From: CAVUCH01 sp963739995
Lineage (GTDB): Bacteria; Acidobacteriota; Vicinamibacteria; Vicinamibacterales; JAENWD01
Assembly (NCBI GenBank): GCA_963739995.1
Contig: CAVUCH010000003.1
Location: 186,001-250,000 of the forward strand
Length of the DNA: 64,000 bases
Reading direction: 5' to 3'
Positions 6,724 through 15,103 of the stretch are shown here, in pieces; position 1 is the first letter of the stretch, and each line of letters begins with the position of its first letter. Both the position numbers and the translations under genes were made by a program. The notes under the pieces were generated by a model. The model had not been told where the DNA came from, did no database searches, and saw only the letters and a program-made list of their open reading frames with translations.

Positions 6724-9546
6724 TCAGAAGATCTTGAATCCGGTGATCTTCACGATGTGGGTGCCCCGGGACCCATCCGTATTCCAGGCCTTGAAGCCGT
6801 ACCCGTACTCGACCGCGAGCAGCATTCGCCGCGGCAGCGGGACCTCGACTGCCGCGCCGAGCCCCGGGTAGCTCTGCACTGCGCGCCCGAACCCCGGGTC
6901 GCGCACGGCGGCCGCATCGAAGAACGCGTCCAGACGCAGCCTCCCCCGCGGCGTCCACGTGGCGATCGACCGGACGATGGCGCCACGATCGAACCGCAGG
7001 CTTGCGCTCGGGTAGCCGCGCAACCGGTTTTCGAAGCTGTCGAACGTGAACCGGCTGAAGCGATCGAGATCGTGCCCGTCAACCCACCCGCCCTCCAGAC
7101 GCGCGAGCGCGCCCGGTGCGATGATCCAGGAGCGCGCGGCGGTGAAGCCATACCGCTGGAACTCCGACGTGCCGGGCTCGAAATCCAGACCCGGGCGGCC
7201 CCACGGGCGCCAGCCTTGTCGGCGGGCCGGGTTCCACCAGGTGAGGAGGCTCCACGGGCCACGCTGCAGGTCGAGCGCCACGCGCAAGCCATGGGTGATC
7301 GCGTCAACGGGCACGAGGAACGTCGGACCGGTGTCGGCGCTGCCCTCGAACGCCGTGTAGTCGAACTCGTATCCCACGCGAAGCTGCGCCCGCGATGACA
7401 GCGGTACGAGCACTGTGGCATCCGCGCGAAACGGCCGCTGCCGGATGTTCTCCGTGTATTGCTCGCGCCCGTTGCGGAACGAGCGGTCGTTGTAGGTCAC
7501 GCCGATGCCGAACACCCGGCCCGTCAGCTGCCATCGCGGCCGGATGAAGCCCGGCAGGGTCCACGCCGCCTGGCCGAAGCTGCCGCCGAAGAACCCGCTG
7601 AACTGGGCGCCCGACCCGAAGAAGTTGAAATCGAGATAGCTGAGACCCGCGTACGGAAGCGGCACGGTGATGTTCGGATCGAGCAGGGTCCCGAACGCGA
7701 GCGTCACGACACGCTGCGCGGCATCCGGCGCAAGCACGCGTGCCGTGGCACGCGGCGTGGCGCCGCCGGGCACATCGGGCGCGGGCTTCGCCGGGACGAT
7801 GTAGCGGTAGCCCTGCGGTGTGTCACGCAGCATCACCGCATTCGAGCCGTGCGCGGCCGCGAGGCGCGCGTCGAAGTCGCTGACGTTCATTTCGTGGCGC
7901 GGCGTCACGATCTCGCGATGGATCGGCGTTCGGTGCGCCGCGGCCTGATAAATCTGGAAGCTGCTCGATCGCACCGGCAGCCAGACCTCGGCGTCACCCA
8001 CCCGCACGGGCGCGAACACGTCGTGCTGCTCACTGGACACGATCGCCCCGCGCAAGCCTGTCTGCGTCGCTTCCATCCGCACCAGGGCGAAGCCCGTGGT
8101 GTCGATCCACGCGCGGCCGGTGAACGACGGGACGCTCGCATCCCGCGGCGTGAATGCGACGATGTAACAGTCACGCCCCGCCTCACTGCTGCGACCGGCC
8201 AGCCGATACTCGTACGCGCTCGAGAGGGTGATGACGAGAGGCGGCGTGCTGACCCGCTCCGGCTCGATGATCGGAAGCCGTGGGGCGTTGGCCCCGACGT
8301 TCATGTCGACGCCGTTCACGCGGATATCGTGCTGTGCCACCTCGGTGAGCGCGCCACGCGAGAAGATCGTCGTGCCGGCGGTGACGGCCACGGGCCCGGC
8401 GAACCCGGGCACTTCGAAGGTGAGCACCGTCGTGCCGGTCGCGATGGCGTTCTCCACAAGGCGCGCCTGGCGCGCGCGCCTCGCGTGGTGGCGGGCGAGG
8501 ATCTCCTCGACCGACAGTGCTCTCACGGCCGACACCCGCACATCGGCGCGGTAGACCTCCTCCTCGGCGCCGCGCCAGCCCGCGATGCGCAACACGAGCG
8601 GGTCGCCAGCCTCGGTGATGTCCACGCGAGCGACCCCGGCTTCGCGCGTCAGCTTCAATGGATCCGTGCCCCCTGTCTGCAGGTCGGCACGCGTGACCCG
8701 CAGCGCGCCGGGTGCAATCGTCAGCACGGCGGGGGCCGCGGCGCCGTGCACGACTGCGATGCCCTCCAGCGTCTCCGGGTGCAACCAGACGTCGGCGCGG
8801 CACCCGTCGCAGGTGACGCGCACCTCAGGGAGTGGCGTCAGCCCCGGCGGCATCAGCGGCCGGAGTGCCGCCAGTGCGGCGGCGAGCGCAGGCGCATTGC
8901 CGGACGCGTCGACGGCGGCCGTCTCCGCCGCGAGTCCCGCACCGGCGGCCAGCGGATCGGCAGCGCCGCGCGCCAGCCACATCCCCAGCCCCGGGTAGAG
9001 TCGCCCGATCCGCGTCGTGTCGCCCGACAGGTCCGGCGGCAACCACACCACGTCCAGATATTGCGCCACACCCGAAGCGACCGCGGTCGTCGCAAGCGCT
9101 GCGGACAGCACCAGGCCGACCCGCAGCTCCGGCCGCACGGCTCGCAACTCCGTCGCCGCCCGACGCACCGCGAAGACGCGCTCGGTCACTCCCACCGAGC
9201 CGTCGTCGGGTATTACCACGAACACCCCGGTGGCGAATGCGAGACCCTCCGGAGGCGTCGCGGCGGTCGCCTGCGCCGTGAGCCAGACGTGCCCACCCGC
9301 CCGGGACAGCCGCTCAACGAGGGCCGGCGACACCTGAGCGTCGCGCGCGAAGACCAGGTCCACGCCGGTTACCGGGACTCCTGCCTGGAGCGTCGCCTCG
9401 GCTCCTGCGACGTCGATCACGAGCGCCACGCACGTGGCGCACGGCGCCGGTGCCTCCTGGGCGGCCGACGGCATGGCCAACAAGCTCAGCACGAGGGTTG
9501 CGGCCGCCGTCGCGGAGCGGAGGCGTTGGTGGGTCGGCAGCGTCAC
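6724..9546 (-). CDS. Large secreted protein with predicted C-terminal outer-membrane beta-barrel
   Basis: A 940-residue protein of no recognised family. The GTG at 9546 is preferred because AGAGG lies four bases upstream and the following sequence is a clean signal peptide ending near MPSAAQEAP; an upstream start would put a Cys/Arg-rich leader before it. The N-terminal ~300 residues are alpha/beta, the middle (FTGRAWIDTTGFALVRMEA) resembles the LolA/outer-membrane lipoprotein fold, and the last ~330 residues show alternating aromatic strands (WQLTGRVFGIGVTYNDRS, LRVGYEFDYTAF) ending in a terminal phenylalanine (ITGFKIF), as in beta-barrels inserted by the BAM complex. A surface or transport role is an inference. 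Confidence 0.6.
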   Translation of the reverse strand: MTLPTHQRLRSATAAATLVLSLLAMPSAAQEAPAPCATCVALVIDVAGAEATLQAGVPVTGVDLVFARDAQVSPALVERLSRAGGHVWLTAQATAATPPEGLAFATGVFVVIPDDGSVGVTERVFAVRRAATELRAVRPELRVGLVLSAALATTAVASGVAQYLDVVWLPPDLSGDTTRIGRLYPGLGMWLARGAADPLAAGAGLAAETAAVDASGNAPALAAALAALRPLMPPGLTPLPEVRVTCDGCRADVWLHPETLEGIAVVHGAAAPAVLTIAPGALRVTRADLQTGGTDPLKLTREAGVARVDITEAGDPLVLRIAGWRGAEEEVYRADVRVSAVRALSVEEILARHHARRARQARLVENAIATGTTVLTFEVPGFAGPVAVTAGTTIFSRGALTEVAQHDIRVNGVDMNVGANAPRLPIIEPERVSTPPLVITLSSAYEYRLAGRSSEAGRDCYIVAFTPRDASVPSFTGRAWIDTTGFALVRMEATQTGLRGAIVSSEQHDVFAPVRVGDAEVWLPVRSSSFQIYQAAAHRTPIHREIVTPRHEMNVSDFDARLAAAHGSNAVMLRDTPQGYRYIVPAKPAPDVPGGATPRATARVLAPDAAQRVVTLAFGTLLDPNITVPLPYAGLSYLDFNFFGSGAQFSGFFGGSFGQAAWTLPGFIRPRWQLTGRVFGIGVTYNDRSFRNGREQYTENIRQRPFRADATVLVPLSSRAQLRVGYEFDYTAFEGSADTGPTFLVPVDAITHGLRVALDLQRGPWSLLTWWNPARRQGWRPWGRPGLDFEPGTSEFQRYGFTAARSWIIAPGALARLEGGWVDGHDLDRFSRFTFDSFENRLRGYPSASLRFDRGAIVRSIATWTPRGRLRLDAFFDAAAVRDPGFGRAVQSYPGLGAAVEVPLPRRMLLAVEYGYGFKAWNTDGSRGTHIVKITGFKIF

Positions 9547-9701
9547 AACACCTCTGGTTACAATCTCCGGGCCGGGCGCGTCGCATCGGACGTTGCATCG
9601 GCACCTCCCACACCGGCCAGTTTCCCGGGGCTTCTCTTGCACACAGTTTCGCCGCTGGACGCGGCTTGTCGCCGAACTGCATTGCAGCACAATCTCTTTG
9701 T

Positions 9702-9868
9702 GCTAGTGGCCTGTCCTTGTCATCTGTAGAGTGGATGTCGGAGCGCGGCGCCCGGCGGGCAAGGCGTGAGGAGCGAGCATATCGGGAATATTCGAGCGAC
9801 GAGCAACGCCGCCGGGCGGGACGCCCCGCCCGACAGGCGCTCTACATATGGCGGGGAGAGGCCACTAG
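9702..9868 (+). mobile_element. CTAG-terminated inverted-repeat element, copy A (MITE-like)
   Basis: A 167-bp non-autonomous element bounded by CTAG at both ends. The left end (CTAGTGGCCTGTCCTTGTCA) and the reverse complement of the right end match over ~30 bases. A near-identical copy in opposite orientation lies at 56050-56215, a shorter one at 35436-35597 and a diverged one at 30019. No transposase is encoded. The 373-base gap between the barrel gene and the SnoaL-like gene holds mainly this element; directly after its right CTAG comes a fragment (TGGCTTGTCCCCGTG) resembling a second left end. No gene is supported here, although one frame can be read through the element. Confidence 0.7.
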
Positions 9869-9919
9869 TGGCTTGTCCCCGTGCCTGGCAGGATCGATCG
9901 GCGTGGTGGTCGTGCCTTC

Positions 9920-10306
9920 ATGTCCTACAGCAACGAAGACGCCAAGCGGACCGTCACCGAATTCTACGACCTGATGTTCAACCAGTGCCGCCCCGCCGAG
10001 GCCGTGGCGCGATACGTCGGGCGGACTTACACGCAGCACAATCCTGTCGTGGCGGACGGTGCGGACGCCTTCATCGAGTATTTCGAGCGCATGGCTAGTG
10101 AGTTTCCGGGCAAACGTGTCGAGTTCCGCCGGGTCTTAGCCGACGGTCCCTACGTGGTCCTGCACTGTTACCAGCACTGGCCCGGCGACGGGGACTGGGC
10201 CGGGATTGACATCTTCAGGCTCGATGAGGCGGGCCGGATTGTCGAGCATTGGGATGTGCTTCAACGGATACCTGACACGTCAGCGAATCCAAACACGATG
10301 TTCTGA
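9920..10306 (+). CDS. SnoaL-like / NTF2-like family protein
   Basis: A 128-residue small cone-shaped-fold protein; the ATG at 9920 (MSYSNEDAKRTV) gives the usual length. The N-terminal helix (VTEFYDLMFNQ), the YTQHNPVVADG stretch, central strands VEFRRVLADGPYVVLHCYQ and the ending GRIVEHWDVLQ are typical of SnoaL-like proteins, which range from polyketide cyclases to uncharacterised small-molecule binders. No catalytic role can be assigned. It follows the inverted-repeat element at 9702-9868 and has no operon partner, being 150 bases upstream of the next gene. Confidence 0.75.
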   Translation: MSYSNEDAKRTVTEFYDLMFNQCRPAEAVARYVGRTYTQHNPVVADGADAFIEYFERMASEFPGKRVEFRRVLADGPYVVLHCYQHWPGDGDWAGIDIFRLDEAGRIVEHWDVLQRIPDTSANPNTMF

Positions 10307-10374
10307 CGCGCGCGCGTGCGGGACGCGCGGATTGTCAAAATGCCGAATAAAAATCGCACCCGGCCGTGTGAGAC

Positions 10375-10403
10375 TGGACGAGAGCAGACGCCAGGCGTAA
10401 AAT
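10375..10403 (+). promoter_or_regulatory. Probable sigma-70-type promoter for the DHH phosphoesterase gene
   Basis: TGGACG (10375-10380), a 17-base spacer and TAAAAT (10398-10403) fit a housekeeping promoter. The predicted transcript starts about 50 bases before the ATG at 10459. This is a pattern match only. Confidence 0.45.
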
Positions 10404-10458
10404 CACACGTTACGCCCATGCTCCTCTCGCGCTCCGTGGTACGGCCGCCGGCACTTCG

Positions 10459-11910
10459 ATGAGATGCCTTGCGGTCTGTCAGGACGAGCTGATCATCCGG
10501 GTCCTCGACGAGATCCTGCTGCCCAGCTTCGAGGTCGAGTTCCTCGTCGAGAACAAGGCCCTCGCGAAACGCCTCTCGGACGACGGCGTGCACATTACGG
10601 CCGGTGACCTGAAGCGCACCGACACCTACATCAAGACCAACCTCACCCCGAACACCTGCATCATCGTTGAAGACAACGGCCGCCGCAGCCTGCGCAAGGC
10701 GCTGGAGGCGCTCCGGGACGCGGGAGGCACGCTGATTTACGTGCTGGGCGTCGGCACCGGGGAAGCCGACAAGCGCGAAGACGAGCTCAAAGCGCTCTTC
10801 CCGGACATCTGGTACTTGACGATGGCGGAGCTGTTCGGCGGGCCGCTCCGCACCGAATTCAGCCGATCGCTGACCCGCGCGCGCGTGCAGCAGTATCAGC
10901 GGTACTTCAGCGATGCGGACCGTGTGCTGATCCTCCTCCACCACGACCCCGATCCTGACGCGATGGCCAGCGGCCTCGCCGTCCGCAACCTGCTGCGCCG
11001 CACGAAGGCGACGGCGATCATCGGCGCCATGCAGGGCGTGACGCGTCCCGAGAATCTGCGGATGGCGAACCTGCTCGACATCCACGTGGAGACGATCACG
11101 GCCGCCGATCTGAAGACGTTCGACCGAGTCGCCCTCGTCGACGTCCAGCCCCATTACTTCAGTGGCCTCATGGATCGTGTGGATCTCGTCATCGACCATC
11201 ATCCCGAGACAACGGGCTGGAGCGCGATGTTCAAGGACATCCGCGCCGACTACGGATCGACCTGCACGATCCTCACGGAGCATCTGCGGGCGATCGACGT
11301 GAACATCTCGGAGCGCACGGCAACCGCGATGCTCTACGCGATCAAGTCGGACACGCTGTTCTTCAACCGTCAGGCCAACCGGGTCGACCTCGAAGCTTTT
11401 TCCTATCTGTACCCGCTGGCCGACGCCGCTCTCATCCGCAAGATGGAAGGAGCGGAGATCACGCTGGAGCGCCTGGAGTACGTCGTACGGGCGACGCAGA
11501 ACGGGAAGATGCGCGAACAGGTCTTCTCCGCCTTCCTGGGCGCGAGCCCGCGCGAGGACTTCATCCCGTACGTCGCCGACTTCTTCCTGCAGCTCGAAAA
11601 CGTCAAGTGGACGATCATCTCGGGCGTGGTGAACGACGCCCTGGTGGTGTCGGTGCGCAACCTGGGGTACTCGCGCAACGCCGGCGAGTTCGTACGGAAA
11701 TGCTTCGGGGAAATCGGCAGCGCAGGCGGGCACCGCGCGATGGCCAAGGCCGTTGTCCCCATGACGGCGTTCCGCCAGCGGTTTGGCAATCTCCAGGCGA
11801 CGGAGCTGAACGAGAAGGTGCTGGAACTCGCGTTGCAGTTCCTTCACGAGCACGCGCCGGCCGACCGCCGGCGGGAACCAGCGCCGGCAGCCCTCAGCTC
11901 GCGCCCTTGA
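10459..11910 (+). CDS. DHH/DHHA1-family phosphoesterase with N-terminal Rossmann-like domain
   Basis: A 483-residue protein. Residues ~155-480 form a DHH-DHHA1 module: the first metal-binding motif HHDPDPDAMASG, the VALVDVQP strand, the DHH motif (LVIDHHPE) and a C-terminal DHHA1 substrate motif GSAGGHRAMAKA. Such enzymes (NrnA, GdpP/PDE types) cleave nanoRNA, pAp or cyclic di-nucleotides using manganese. The first ~150 residues (MRCLAVCQDELIIRVL, CIIVEDNG, TLIYVLGVG) look like a degenerate nucleotide-binding Rossmann domain as in TrkA-N regulators. Members with this fusion exist elsewhere; the substrate here is unknown. The 3' end overlaps the convergent patatin-like gene by 17 bases. Confidence 0.85.
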   Translation: MRCLAVCQDELIIRVLDEILLPSFEVEFLVENKALAKRLSDDGVHITAGDLKRTDTYIKTNLTPNTCIIVEDNGRRSLRKALEALRDAGGTLIYVLGVGTGEADKREDELKALFPDIWYLTMAELFGGPLRTEFSRSLTRARVQQYQRYFSDADRVLILLHHDPDPDAMASGLAVRNLLRRTKATAIIGAMQGVTRPENLRMANLLDIHVETITAADLKTFDRVALVDVQPHYFSGLMDRVDLVIDHHPETTGWSAMFKDIRADYGSTCTILTEHLRAIDVNISERTATAMLYAIKSDTLFFNRQANRVDLEAFSYLYPLADAALIRKMEGAEITLERLEYVVRATQNGKMREQVFSAFLGASPREDFIPYVADFFLQLENVKWTIISGVVNDALVVSVRNLGYSRNAGEFVRKCFGEIGSAGGHRAMAKAVVPMTAFRQRFGNLQATELNEKVLELALQFLHEHAPADRRREPAPAALSSRP

Positions 11911-13381
11911 CGATCGCGCGGGCGGCGGCCAGCGCGTCGCCGCTGGCCGCCAGCACCGGCTCGACGAACTGCCGGTGGGCATCCTCGTAGCCGCGGTCCA
12001 GCAACTCCCCGATTCCCTGCTGTCGGTCCGATCGCTCGTCGAAGGCGCCGCCGAGATCCAGCGGCCCGATCGGGTTGTGCGCCGGGCGGATCACGAACAG
12101 CGCGTTGAACCTGCCGGTCGCGGCCAGGACGCCGTCGCGCACTCCGGCCGCCTGCGCCGCCGCGAGAAAATCTCCGACCCGGGCCCGCGGCGCGGCGCGA
12201 CGGGTGCTGAGCGCATGTGGGCCCGCCAGTTCGGGGGCCGCGGTCACCACGATCACCTGACGCGCGCCCGCGGCCTCGACCTCTTCGAGCACGCGTGCCA
12301 GCGCGCCGGGACGATCGCACAGCCGGTGCGCCTCACCCCGCCAGTGGCTTTCGGGGGCGAACAGGACGAGCGCGGGGTCGGTGAGGCCGGGAATCGCCAG
12401 CGCCCCGGCGAGCGCGGACAGGCTCTGGTCACGGGCCACTCCCGCCAGATCGAACGCTTCGGCCGAACGGCGGTCCCCGCCCTGCATTGGCTTGCGGAGG
12501 AAGAAGGATCGCCGCTCGTCCGGGCCGAGCAGCGCGAACACCAGGTCGCGGCGCGCGTCGAGGTCGTGCGCCACGATGAGCAGCTCACGAAATCCGGGCT
12601 GTCCGAGGTTGTCCGCCAGCAGCTCCGCGTACCGCCGCGCGAGGTCCTTCGTCTCGGGTTGGCGGATCTTGGCACCGCCGCGTATGAGCTCCCAGAGGCC
12701 CGCGCGGAAGTACGCCGCCGCGCCCCCGTCTCCCATAGGGGCTGCGAGCGCCGCCCACCAGAACCCGCCGCGCTGCCGGCGCCGCGCCGGAAGGAGCTGC
12801 GTGTTGACCACCCCGGCAACCGCAATGGCTCCGCCGAGCAGCAGGACGATCAGCAGCGCCAGCCGCGGCAGCCAGGCGGGAAGCCCGGCCGGACCGAACG
12901 CGGCGGCGACGAGTTCGGTGTAACCGGTGGCCACCCGGCCGGCCGTTCCCGATCCGAGGGTCTCGAGCACCAGCGCCGCTCCGTAGACGAAGAGGCCCAC
13001 AGCGAGCACCGCCAGCGGTACGAGAAGAACCAGCGCCGCCGCAACGAGGCTCCACCCCGCCACGCGCAGCGTCGGACGCCAGCCGTACAAGCGGCGAACC
13101 GCCTCGCGGCGCCACAAGCCGCCGGCGTCCCACAGACGCGCGCCGCCATCGAGCGCGGCAAACACGGCGCCGACCGCGCCGATGCCATGGCCTGCCACGA
13201 GATCGATCTTCACACCGGCCTCCGCCAACGCGCGGAGCACACCGGCGTGGTACACGCCATCGGCGCCGGTCCCGGTCAGGACGACGGCCGTGCGGAGCTC
13301 AGGTGAATAGCTAGGGCGATCCGGGGAGCGTTGGGTCACGGGCAATCGCGAGCCCCAGGCGGGACGGGCGCCGACCCGCAC
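11894..13381 (-). CDS. Patatin-like membrane protein lacking the catalytic serine
   Basis: A 495-residue protein whose N terminus matches the patatin phospholipase start: LTGTGADGVYHAGVLRALAE, then a beta strand and the nucleophile elbow. The elbow reads GHGIG (residues 64-68) instead of GxSxG, so the usual nucleophile serine is glycine 66. Two hydrophobic segments (about residues 87-120 and 150-170) are inserted between the elbow and a C-terminal half ending NPIGPLDLGGAFDERSDRQQ. It is likely membrane-bound and non-hydrolytic, possibly a binding or scaffold protein. The start is a GTG at 13381; a second GTG 39 bases in is equally possible. It lies 16 bases after greA on the same strand. Confidence 0.6.
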   Translation of the reverse strand: MRVGARPAWGSRLPVTQRSPDRPSYSPELRTAVVLTGTGADGVYHAGVLRALAEAGVKIDLVAGHGIGAVGAVFAALDGGARLWDAGGLWRREAVRRLYGWRPTLRVAGWSLVAAALVLLVPLAVLAVGLFVYGAALVLETLGSGTAGRVATGYTELVAAAFGPAGLPAWLPRLALLIVLLLGGAIAVAGVVNTQLLPARRRQRGGFWWAALAAPMGDGGAAAYFRAGLWELIRGGAKIRQPETKDLARRYAELLADNLGQPGFRELLIVAHDLDARRDLVFALLGPDERRSFFLRKPMQGGDRRSAEAFDLAGVARDQSLSALAGALAIPGLTDPALVLFAPESHWRGEAHRLCDRPGALARVLEEVEAAGARQVIVVTAAPELAGPHALSTRRAAPRARVGDFLAAAQAAGVRDGVLAATGRFNALFVIRPAHNPIGPLDLGGAFDERSDRQQGIGELLDRGYEDAHRQFVEPVLAASGDALAAARAIVKGAS

Positions 13382-13397
13382 CGCGGCGGGCCGGCCG

Positions 13398-13865
13398 TCA
13401 TGCCGGGTCGTGGATGGTGACGAGCCGGGTAATCTCGAATTCGCGCCGGCCGTTGGGCGCCTGCACGGTCACCTCGTCGCCGGCTTCCTTGTTCACGATG
13501 GCCTTGCCGATCGGGGATGACACCGAGATGAGCCCTCGTTCGACGTCCGCATCCTCGGGCATGACCAGCTGGTACACGACTTCGCCTGCGCCATGCTCGC
13601 GCAGGTGCACCGTCGAGCCGAGCCCCACGCGATCCTTCGGGATGCGATCGAGGTTGATCATCTGCACGGCCGCCACGCGGCGCTGAAGGTTGGCGATGCG
13701 CGCCTGGACGAGCGTCTGGCGCTCCTTGGCCGCATGGTATTCGGCATTCTCACGCAAATCGCCGAGCTCGCGCGCGCGCCGGATCTCCTTGGGCAGCTCG
13801 TTGTGAAGCTCCCGTTCGAGCTGGGCAATCTCGTCCTGCAGGCGCCTGATAATCTGCTCTTTCAT
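13398..13865 (-). CDS. greA: Transcription elongation factor GreA
   Basis: A 155-residue Gre factor that rescues backtracked RNA polymerase by stimulating transcript cleavage. The N-terminal coiled coil has the acidic tip at LGDLRENAEYHAAKERQ, followed by a C-terminal FKBP-like domain (VGLGSTVHL, SVSSPIGKAIVNKEAGDEV). It is of typical length, with an ATG start 13 bases after a large hairpin in the leader. It is followed on the same strand by the patatin-like gene. Confidence 0.95.
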   Translation of the reverse strand: MKEQIIRRLQDEIAQLERELHNELPKEIRRARELGDLRENAEYHAAKERQTLVQARIANLQRRVAAVQMINLDRIPKDRVGLGSTVHLREHGAGEVVYQLVMPEDADVERGLISVSSPIGKAIVNKEAGDEVTVQAPNGRREFEITRLVTIHDPA

Positions 13866-13878
13866 GCGTCACTGAAAA

Positions 13879-13928
13879 GGGCCGGGACGGCTTTTCGTCA
13901 GAACCGTCACGAAAAACCGTCCCGGCCC
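13879..13928 (-). promoter_or_regulatory. Large hairpin in the greA leader, possible attenuator
   Basis: Positions 13879-13890 (GGGCCGGGACGG) are a perfect inverted repeat of 13917-13928, and the interior continues the pairing (TTTTCGT with ACGAAAA), leaving a ~10-base loop. Read toward greA, the stem is followed by TTTT and then the ATG 13 bases on, so it could act as an intrinsic terminator or mask the ribosome site. Nearly the whole leader after the predicted promoter is this structure. Confidence 0.6.
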
Positions 13929-13959
13929 GACTTTCGCCTCGGCCGCGAAACGACGGGCG

Positions 13960-13968
13960 ATTCTAGCA
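13960..13968 (-). promoter_or_regulatory. Extended -10 promoter element for greA
   Basis: On the minus strand TGCTAGAAT (13968 to 13960) has the TGn extension and a good -10 hexamer; no convincing -35 is seen. Transcription would start near 13953 and read into the leader hairpin at 13928-13879. The divergent methyltransferase gene starts at 14010, so the region is a compact two-way promoter. Confidence 0.4.
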
Positions 13969-14009
13969 TATCTGCTATCCTGACCCGGCCTGCCGCCAGG
14001 CGACCCGCC

Positions 14010-14969
<960 letters not shown>

Positions 14970-14977
14970 TGCGCCGG

Positions 14978-15090
14978 TGGAGCCGGAGACTTTAGTCCCG
15001 GGGGTCACCACATCTGCGGAGCCGGGATTTCAGTCCCTGCGGACACCACACCTGTGGAGCCGGGAGTCCAGCCCCCACGGACAGCGCTCT
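14978..15090 (+). repeat. Three tandem copies of a palindromic ~37-base repeat
   Basis: Three successive units of the form GTGGAGCCGGGANTTCAGTC followed by ~15 variable bases ending in CACCACANCT. The core GCCGGGACTTCAGTCCCGGC is a palindrome that can fold into a 9-bp stem. Another exact core occurs near 41252-41280. The array fills the space before rarA (15104). Confidence 0.75.
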
Positions 15091-15103
15091 AGCCAGGTCC
15101 CCT

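Noticed and set aside
7459..9729. Plus-strand 756-codon frame opposite the barrel protein gene
   Set aside because: Arg/His-rich shadow frame; the minus strand encodes a signal peptide and a barrel ending in Phe, which is a coherent protein.
10261..11982. Minus-strand 573-codon frame across the DHH phosphoesterase gene
   Set aside because: The plus strand has all DHH/DHHA1 motifs; the opposite frame is a compositional shadow.
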